The position numbers were made by a program, and so were the translations under genes. Below are positions 57,928-64,000 of a DNA stretch of 64,000 nucleotides, one piece after another (within the stretch, counting starts at the first letter, position 1; the number at the start of each line of letters is the position of its first letter). Origin of the DNA: Smittia aterrima (taxonomy: Eukaryota; Arthropoda; Insecta; Diptera; Chironomidae); NCBI GenBank assembly GCA_033063855.1, contig CP093829.1, forward strand, positions 7,078,243-7,142,242, written 5' to 3'. A model generated the notes under the pieces. That model did no database searches, was not told the DNA's origin, and saw only the letters and a program-made list of their open reading frames with translations.

Positions 57928-59182
57928 ATGCTGCATTTATTGGATAAGGAGTCTTTATAAATTGATGAAATTTGAAACCAATAAAAATTTGGACTTCGGA
58001 AAATGATAAAAACCGTCTAACTAAGAAATTTAGTTTTCACCTGTTGAAACAAGCGATCAAAAATATTTTCAACGAAGATGTATTGAATAAACGATCTACA
58101 TTCTGATATTTTTGCTCTGGGAACATTCAATTTATTTGTAACAAATCTCTGTTCAATAAATTCAGTTCATTAGCTCACGAGAAAGAAACCTTAAAAAGGA
58201 AAATTATCATCGGAAAAACTCAGAAAAGGTTTTTTCCTAATCCAAAAAGAATTTTTGTTGTCCTTAATAATTGCGATCACAGCGATAAATTACTTGCGGA
58301 CAAGCTTTGGCTGTTTTTCTTCAAATGCAACTCACTTGTTATGATTTCTCTAATTCCTTAAATGTTACAAAACCTGATTATGTTGGAAGTGATCCCCTTG
58401 AACTTATTTCATTTGTGTAGGCCATTCACACTTATAAGAAGATGACGTTGTGAAACTAATTAAACTTTCAGTTTCCACCTGTTGAAACAAGTGTGTTTGC
58501 CTCAACGAAATTTGCTGATACGCGTTATTGTCGATATATTTGATCTGGAAAAGGAAGTGTCGTTTCGTCAGAATTTATTAAATATTTTTTAAAATAAAAT
58601 AAATTGTATATATTATTCGATTTAGTATTGATCCAATTGATCGATTTAAAAGCTTACCTCTTTGATATTGTGTGACGAAATAAAACATTTCCGATGAAAA
58701 AGTCCTCTTGAAAAATTTTAAACTTGAATTTTTTTTTAGTCAATTCAATTCCAGAGAACTTTTTAATGAGTCTTAACTCATAATGAAAAGTTTCTTCTCA
58801 AAATTTTATGTAAATGCTAAATTAAATTATTTTCTAAACTCAATCAGCATCAATTTCTGGAAATTGGTCATGAAATACCTAATTATTGAGATCACATTGA
58901 GTCGATGTTGAATATAGGAAATAAAGTTGATAAAACTTTCCACCTGTTGAAACAACTGAATGCCACGGCGAAAATACCACGATTGTCGATATATTTGATC
59001 TGGAAGCATCTAGTACAGTTTAAAGTTATCATCGATCATTCGTTTCTAGCAGATCCAAAGAGAAGAACAATTTTTCAATTAAATGGTTTTTTTTTTGATA
59101 TCTTGATAGAGAATATCCTAAATTCAGTTTATTAAGTGTTTTAATTAGAATTTTTCTATCCGCTTTAAATAAAGACTTCAAA
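57928..59182. repeat. Repeated spacer blocks and two decayed peptide units
   Basis: 58030-58150 and 58340-58552 match spacer blocks between genes 1 and 2. 58150-58290 is a decayed peptide unit (AACTCAGAAAAGG leader, AATTGCGATCACAG exon-end phrase, no frame). 58735-58880 is another: TTTTTAATGAGTCTTAACTC, then ATGAAAAG, an intron-like stretch and CAGCATCAATTTCTGG matching exon 2 starts. None can encode the peptide. The 76-residue frame at 58905 has no homology I can see. Confidence 0.6.
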
Positions 59183-59279
59183 AATATTTCATTTATTTTC
59201 ACTCGCTTCGCTGAAAGTGGGATTAGTTTGAAAAGCTTTTTCGAGTCTTGGTTTCACATTGAAGATGGATATCGTTTTG
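59183..59279 (-). pseudogene. Second fragment of the Ser-rich gene
   Basis: Minus-strand translation gives ISIFNVKPRLEKAFQTNPTF, then SEASENK followed by a stop and NIF. It is the same module as the intact gene at 61307-61852 and the fragment at 55108-55208. It lies directly upstream of transporter copy 2 and has no N-terminal part. Confidence 0.72.
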
Positions 59280-59320
59280 TGATCATCAAAAGGAAAATGA
59301 AATTTTGGAGGAAATTCTTA

Positions 59321-61020
59321 ATGGGTAAGCGAGTTGATTAAACTCAACTCGACAAACTATTAAGTTTTATTGTTGATTTAGGGTCGGATGATAAGAAAAT
59401 GAAAGATGATGAAGTGTCGGTGGGACTCAAGAGAGAGATGGGACTTGTCGCTGCCATAAATGTAATCCTTGGATCGATGATTGGCTCAGGGATTTTTGTT
59501 TCACCGCAGGCAGCGCTCCATTACTCTGGAAGTATCGGAGCTTGCTTAATTGTTTGGATCGCGTGTGGAGTTATTTCTCTGGTGGGAGCTCTTTGCTTTG
59601 CAGAACTTGGATGTCTCGTGCCTCGAAGTGGAGCCGAATATGCTTATTTTATAGAAGCTTTTGCCAAAACAAATAAATTTTGGGGGCCACTTCCGAGCTT
59701 CGTCTGTGCTTGGGTTTATGTAAGAAGCGAATTATCAAAGAAAATATTTTTAATGTCGAAGATTATTTATTTTAGGTGATGGTACTTCGGCCAGCAGAGA
59801 TCGCAGTTATTACTCTTACTTTCGCTAAGTATTTAATTCAACCGTTCCACAATTTGATTGGTTTGGAAGAAATGAGCGAGACTGATAGAAAACATATCAC
59901 AAAGCTGGTTGCTCTATTAGCATTAGGTGAGTTCTTTCTCATTCTTCAAATAATTTCTTTAATCGTCAACGAATCTTCCTCAGGCATCATAACATATATC
60001 AACCTCGTCAGTGTAAAACTCTACGTAAAAATTAATAACATTTTTGGTGCCTGTAAAGTCTTTGTTTGCTTGATCATCATTTGCGGAGGAATCTATGAGC
60101 TCGCAATTGGCAACACGAAGAATTTGCAAAGTGGATTTGAAGGAACTAACTTAAACTTTGGATTTATCGCTCTTGCATTTTACAATGGACTCTGGAGCTA
60201 TGATGGATGGAGCTCTGTAACGCAGATTACTGAGGAAATTAAAAGCCCAGAAAAGTAAGAAAGAGGAAGAAAAGATTGAAGAAAAATATAAATTTTAAAC
60301 TTTTATTTTAGAAACATTCCACGATCGATTTCAATCGCAGTTCCCATCGTTACTGGACTTTATGTCTTCATGAACATCGCTTACATGACAGTTTTGAACA
60401 AGGAAGAAATGATTGAGTCATCAGCAGTTGGACTTTCATTTGGCGATCGAGTTCTCGGTCCTTTCTCATTCTTGATTCCTCTTGGTGTGGCTCTTTCCAC
60501 TTTCGGATGTGCCTTGTCAATTCAATTTGGCTGCACCAGACTTTGCTACGTTTCTGCAAAAGAAAATCACATGCCCGAGCCTTTGAGCTACATTCACGTG
60601 ACCAGATCAACTCCAGCGCCAGCAGTTTTCCTTCAAGGATTCCTGACTTTGATATTCTTGCTTGTTGGAGATATTTCTGCTCTTATCGAGTTTGTATCTT
60701 TCTTGATTTGGTTCTTCTACGGAACTGCGATGGTTGCTCTTCTCACGATGAGGAAAACCCACGCAAACGTTCATCGACCATACAAAGTGCCAATTTTTCT
60801 ACCGATTTTCACTCTGCTCGTGGCGATTTTCTTGATATTAACCCCGATCATCAGCGATCCAGATATTAAATACCTCTCCGCGCTCGGATTCATTCTCAGC
60901 GGTGTCGTCTTCTACATTCCGTTCGTGTACTTGAAGAAACGACCTCGCGTCATGGATAAACTCACACATCTCATCCAACTTTTCTTCATGGTCGCCCCAA
61001 CAAACGAAAAGGAATCTTAA
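59321..61020 (+). CDS. SLC7/LAT-type amino-acid transporter, copy 2
   Basis: Exons 59321-59324, 59382-59719, 59776-59926, 59984-60254 and 60312-61020 give 490 residues, with exon lengths identical to copy 1. Sequence differences are few and mostly conservative (for example TFAKYLIQPFHNLIG against TFAEYSIQPFHSLIG). The last exon and about 90 nt of 3' UTR are almost unchanged, which points to a recent duplication or gene conversion. Signature motifs (IGSGIFVSPQ, YDGWSSVTQITEEIKSPEKN) are intact, and the cysteine-free TM3-TM4 loop is shared. Intron 3 (59927-59983) is 57 nt and free of in-frame stops, so an unspliced form would insert 19 residues; copy 1 has 56 nt there. Substrate range cannot be read from sequence. 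Confidence 0.93.
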
Positions 61021-61306
61021 GTGTAAAGATTCGTAACGCAATTATTAAACATATTTCTCATCGAAGGTCTATTAAAAGACAATAAATAATTTTAAGAAGC
61101 TTTTTAAATAAATTGTTTTTTTATTGAACTTTTTCAGATATTGAGAAACAAACAGAATTCGTCCCAAGTCGCTCAAAAAGAAACTTTCCAAAATGAAATG
61201 TCATTTGGAGTTTTTTGTTTTTCGCGACCGAAAGAAAAAAAAAACAATTTGAATTTTTTAATCAAGTGGATTTTTATTTCATAGATATTTTTGTACAAAA
61301 ATATTC

Positions 61307-61852
61307 TTAAATAATTGTATTGAGCGCTTTAATGATTCGCGGCTTTAAACAAACTTCAAAAATATTTTGTTTAATTTCACTCTCTTCGATAATTTCTGCG
61401 ATTGTCTCACAGAAACTTTGATTTTTTGATTCGCTGAGTGTGAGATTAGTTTGTAGAGCTTTTATGATTCTTGGCTTTACGTTGAATATTGATATCTCTT
61501 TGTCAGGATCACCGTCGTCATCAAATCGAATATGAATTTTTGGAGCTTCCATCAATTTTATTTTCTTGTATCTTGCTGTGAAGGGTCTCGGCGGTTCGTA
61601 GGCAGCTGATGGATTCGTGTTCTTCCTGCGACGCTTGCGTTTCCTTTTTCGCTTACATTTTGCAATCTCAGGTGCTGCTGAAGAGGATGACGATGATGAA
61701 GAATCACTAGAACTTGAACTCGATGAAGAACTTGTTTCGCTTTCAATTAAAATCGTCTCAGTTGCGTTGACGTCAATTCTTTCAACTTCATTGGCTATAT
61801 TACTGAGTTGACTCGAAGCTATTTCAACTTCACTGCAAGATTCTGAATCCAT
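61307..61852 (-). CDS. Ser-rich, basic nuclear-type protein, unrecognised
   Basis: Single exon, 181 residues. An acidic N-terminus (MDSESCSEVEIASSQ) leads to a poly-Ser tract (about 43-60) and a Lys/Arg cluster KCKRKRKRKRRRKN (about 66-79) that looks like a nuclear or nucleolar localisation signal. PPRPFTARYKKIKLMEAPKI follows. The C-terminal half has an internal repeat: FNVKPRIIKALQTN and, about 40 residues later, EVCLKPRIIKALNTI. Fragments of this module occur at 55108-55208 and 59183-59279. The start lies 211 nt head-to-head with eIF3m, which suggests a shared promoter. I do not recognise a family; resemblance to coilin-like basic/Ser-rich proteins is compositional only. Confidence 0.75.
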   Translation of the reverse strand: MDSESCSEVEIASSQLSNIANEVERIDVNATETILIESETSSSSSSSSSDSSSSSSSSAAPEIAKCKRKRKRKRRRKNTNPSAAYEPPRPFTARYKKIKLMEAPKIHIRFDDDGDPDKEISIFNVKPRIIKALQTNLTLSESKNQSFCETIAEIIEESEIKQNIFEVCLKPRIIKALNTII

Positions 61853-62063
61853 TATGCCGGTTTACTAAGTTTTCAATTTAATAACAAAAAGTTATTTCGT
61901 ATCGTTTGAAATATTCAGCTAACTAAGTTTTTGTGAAAACTCTTGTAGACCCCGACGAAAATAAGAAGCGACATCTGGTGGTCTTGTGACATCACTTTTG
62001 AAAAGCACCAAATACGCGTGGCTGATAATTTAGTGAAAAAGTGAAAAATAAATCGAAATAACA

Positions 62064-63260
62064 ATGCAAGGGCCTCCTGTTTTCATCGATTTAAGCTTCG
62101 AAGATCAAGCTCAAGAGATCCGCAAGTTCCTGAAGAACCTGGGAGCTGAGATTTCAGAGGAAAAGTCGCCGAAAGGAATCGAAGATGATCTTCACAAAAT
62201 TTGCGGTGTCTGTGACGTTTGTTTGAAAAAAGATGGAAACGAAGCAGAGATCGACGGAATTCTTACAAGCATCGTCTCAATTATGGTTTCGATTACGCTG
62301 GAACGTGGCGAAAATTTAATTTTAGTTTTCTGCGAGAAATTAACCAAGGCACCAACAAAGGAACTCGCCAAGGTTTGCCTCCAATCGTTGTGGCGCCTCT
62401 TCAACAATTTGGATCAATCATCGCCTCTTCGTTATCACGTCTACTATCATTTGGTTCAAGTTGCCAAGCAGTGCGATCAAGTCAAAGAAGTATTTACTGG
62501 ACTTGATGAGTTGAAGTCTCAATTCGCTCAGTGCCCACCATCAAACGAGCAAATACAGAAGCTTTACCGTTTGCTGCATGATGTCTTGAAGGATAGCCAA
62601 TGTGAAGTCGCATCGAAAGTTATGATTGAACTTCTGGGAACGTATACAAACGACAACGCTTCTCATGCAAGAGACGATGCGATGAAATGCATTGTTACAG
62701 CTCTCGCCGATCCAAACACATTCTTGTTGGACCCATTGTTGTCGCTGAAACCAGTTCGTTTCCTTGAGGGTGAGCTTATCCACGATCTTCTTTCCATCTT
62801 CGTGTCCGAGAAGTTGCAAAGCTACATGCAGTTCTACCAGAATCACAAGGAATTTGTTACATCGCAGGGACTGAATCATGAACAGAACATCAGAAAGATG
62901 CGTTTGTTATCGTTCATGCAGTTGGCTGAAGGAAATCCAGAAATGAGTTTCACTCTTCTCAAAGACGAATTGCAAATTGATGAAAGCGAAGTTGAATCAT
63001 TCATTATTGAAGTATTGAAAACGAAGTTGGTACGCGCTCGAATTGATCAACGTGAACGTAAAGTTCACATCTCAAGCACAATGCATCGTACATTCGGTCG
63101 CAATCAATGGCAGCAACTCCACGATTTACTCTTCACCTGGCGTGACAACTTAACGCTCGTTCAGAAGAACATCTCTAACATTTCCATCACTCAGGCAGAG
63201 AACAAAAGTCAAGCACCCATCTCGATCACGACAAGCGCTGGAAAACGTCAACAATTCTAA
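62064..63260 (+). CDS. eIF3m: Translation initiation factor eIF3 subunit m
   Basis: PCI-domain subunit of the eIF3 complex that assembles the 43S pre-initiation complex; the Drosophila orthologue is also known as Tango7. Single exon, 398 residues, slightly longer than the human 374. The start MQGPPVFIDLSFEDQAQEIR is typical of insect eIF3m. An α-helical repeat region (about 60-220) precedes the PCI domain (about 230-350), with MRLLSFMQLAEGNPEMSF and the winged-helix part VRARIDQRERKVHISSTMHR. The C-terminal tail is Ser/Gln-rich. Intronless here. It is divergently paired with the Ser-rich gene and converges on Sec31. Confidence 0.95.
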   Translation: MQGPPVFIDLSFEDQAQEIRKFLKNLGAEISEEKSPKGIEDDLHKICGVCDVCLKKDGNEAEIDGILTSIVSIMVSITLERGENLILVFCEKLTKAPTKELAKVCLQSLWRLFNNLDQSSPLRYHVYYHLVQVAKQCDQVKEVFTGLDELKSQFAQCPPSNEQIQKLYRLLHDVLKDSQCEVASKVMIELLGTYTNDNASHARDDAMKCIVTALADPNTFLLDPLLSLKPVRFLEGELIHDLLSIFVSEKLQSYMQFYQNHKEFVTSQGLNHEQNIRKMRLLSFMQLAEGNPEMSFTLLKDELQIDESEVESFIIEVLKTKLVRARIDQRERKVHISSTMHRTFGRNQWQQLHDLLFTWRDNLTLVQKNISNISITQAENKSQAPISITTSAGKRQQF

Positions 63261-63599
63261 ATGGAGCGATAGATTTTTCGATTAAAATAATATTCAATGA
63301 TTTGATTTGTAATATGAACTAAGGAAAATAAAAAATTCCTTAAGAATCTTAATTCAATTTTCTTTTTATTTATTTTTCTTTCAGCAAATGAAAAACTAAA
63401 TTTTGTTTTAAAGACTTTTATTTATTAAAGAATAAGACATTCCGCTCTCAGACATTCAAGAGAGTTAGGCGGTGATATAAACGAATAGATATATAGAATT
63501 TAATCGATTTAATTTAAACTTTAGTTAGCAAAGGCTGCAAATCAACGAACGAACGAAACAACCTGTTAAGTCAACTTAAACTGATTTGTATTGCCGTGT
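63261..63599. other. 3' UTRs of convergent eIF3m and Sec31
   Basis: A 339 nt gap between two convergent stops. Plus-strand AATAAA lies near 63328, and the minus-strand equivalent (TTTATT) lies near 63418. Nothing else is recognised. Confidence 0.6.
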
Positions 63600-64000
63600 T
63601 CATCTCAAATACACTTGATGTTGAAGAGCCAGTTGCAGAAGGATTTTAATTCCTGGCATGAAGCTCGCTATTTTCGAGAAATCTGGACCTGACACCATTT
63701 GCGTGTGAAGGCCGAGGCCATTGCCGTAGTCTCCTATTTGAATTAATTGCACCAGTTGATTTAAAGACTCCAATGTACTTTGTGATAGCTGAAGAGAAAT
63801 ATTTCATTAGAATGAGAAATATTTATTGAGAAATTTAATATTCTTACCCGATTTTCACGAAGAAGATCGTAAAGTAACTCCAACCGCTTTGAAACGTCAT
63901 CAAGTTTTCGTTTAGTTTGCTGGAATTTAAAAGACATCGTCAGACTTTATCAAGACAATTATTCATTTGCTTTAATTTACCGGATTTCCCGCGGCGTTGA
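63600..64000 (-). CDS. Sec31: Sec31, C-terminal part (cut by window edge)
   Basis: Outer COPII-coat subunit acting in ER-to-Golgi vesicle budding. Only the last three exons are in the window: 63981-64000 (partial), 63848-63919 and 63600-63788, all joining in phase 0. They encode about 93 residues: NAAGNP, QTKRKLDDVSKRLELLYDLL, RENR, LSQSTLESLNQLVQ, IGDYGNGLGLHTQMVSGPDF, then SKIASFMPGIKILLQ and the terminal QVYLR. The dimerisation-type helical C-terminus (D-Y-x-x-G-L-x-x-H-T-x-x-V-S, then SFMPG-K-LL) is characteristic of Sec31/SRA1-domain proteins. The WD40 and Pro-rich parts must lie beyond 64000. SRA1 itself is the alternative, less likely given the HTQ-VSG-DF wording. Confidence 0.8.

Overview
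The window is nuclear DNA of a small-genome, AT-rich insect, most likely a nematoceran dipteran (midge or mosquito grade). The evidence is a β-type FTZ-F1 that resembles the Drosophila protein closely, a CYCLE protein that keeps the BMAL1-type C-terminal transactivation tail (lost in Drosophila), an insect 7tm_6 odorant receptor, and many 50-70 nt introns. I do not assign a species. All gene models were spliced by eye. Exon phases and total lengths were checked for consistency, and I had no transcript data.

Layout. 0.6-3.7 kb: a tetraspanin, then the mitochondrial medium-chain acyl-CoA dehydrogenase (Mcad). 5.5-23.9 kb: the ftz-f1 nuclear-receptor locus. It has a candidate α-type first coding exon at 5.57 kb, a 9 kb intron, the β first exon at 14.95 kb and six shared downstream exons. 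27.3-28.0 kb: a divergent CFAP20/BUG22-family gene. 28.5-36.6 kb: two tandem clan-2 P450 genes with an odorant receptor between them, plus decayed duplicate DNA. 36.7-39.7 kb, minus strand: the core clock gene cycle. 42.0-43.0 kb, minus: a NOSIP homologue. 43.3-49.1 kb, minus: three tandem F-box/LRR-like genes, of which the first is a pseudogene with a nonsense codon and a mobile-element insertion. 51.9-61.0 kb: two near-identical SLC7/LAT amino-acid transporters. Between them lies a family of small secreted peptides (three intact, at least three decayed) and a 707 bp tRNA-derived SINE-like element. 61.3-61.9 kb, minus: an unrecognised Ser-rich basic protein. 62.1-63.3 kb: eIF3 subunit m. 63.6-64.0 kb, minus: the C-terminal end of Sec31, cut by the window edge.

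Two parts of the window are duplication-driven. In the P450-cycle block, sequence between P450-1 and P450-2 matches cycle exons and one of its introns, and a P450 upstream block occurs three times. A [P450 -> <- cycle] unit was therefore probably repeated in tandem and the extra cycle copies decayed. In the transporter block, the peptide genes share promoter, signal-peptide exon and intron position but differ strongly in the mature region. They are the best candidate here for an undescribed gene family. Housekeeping functions (Mcad, NOSIP, eIF3m, Sec31) flank these plastic regions.
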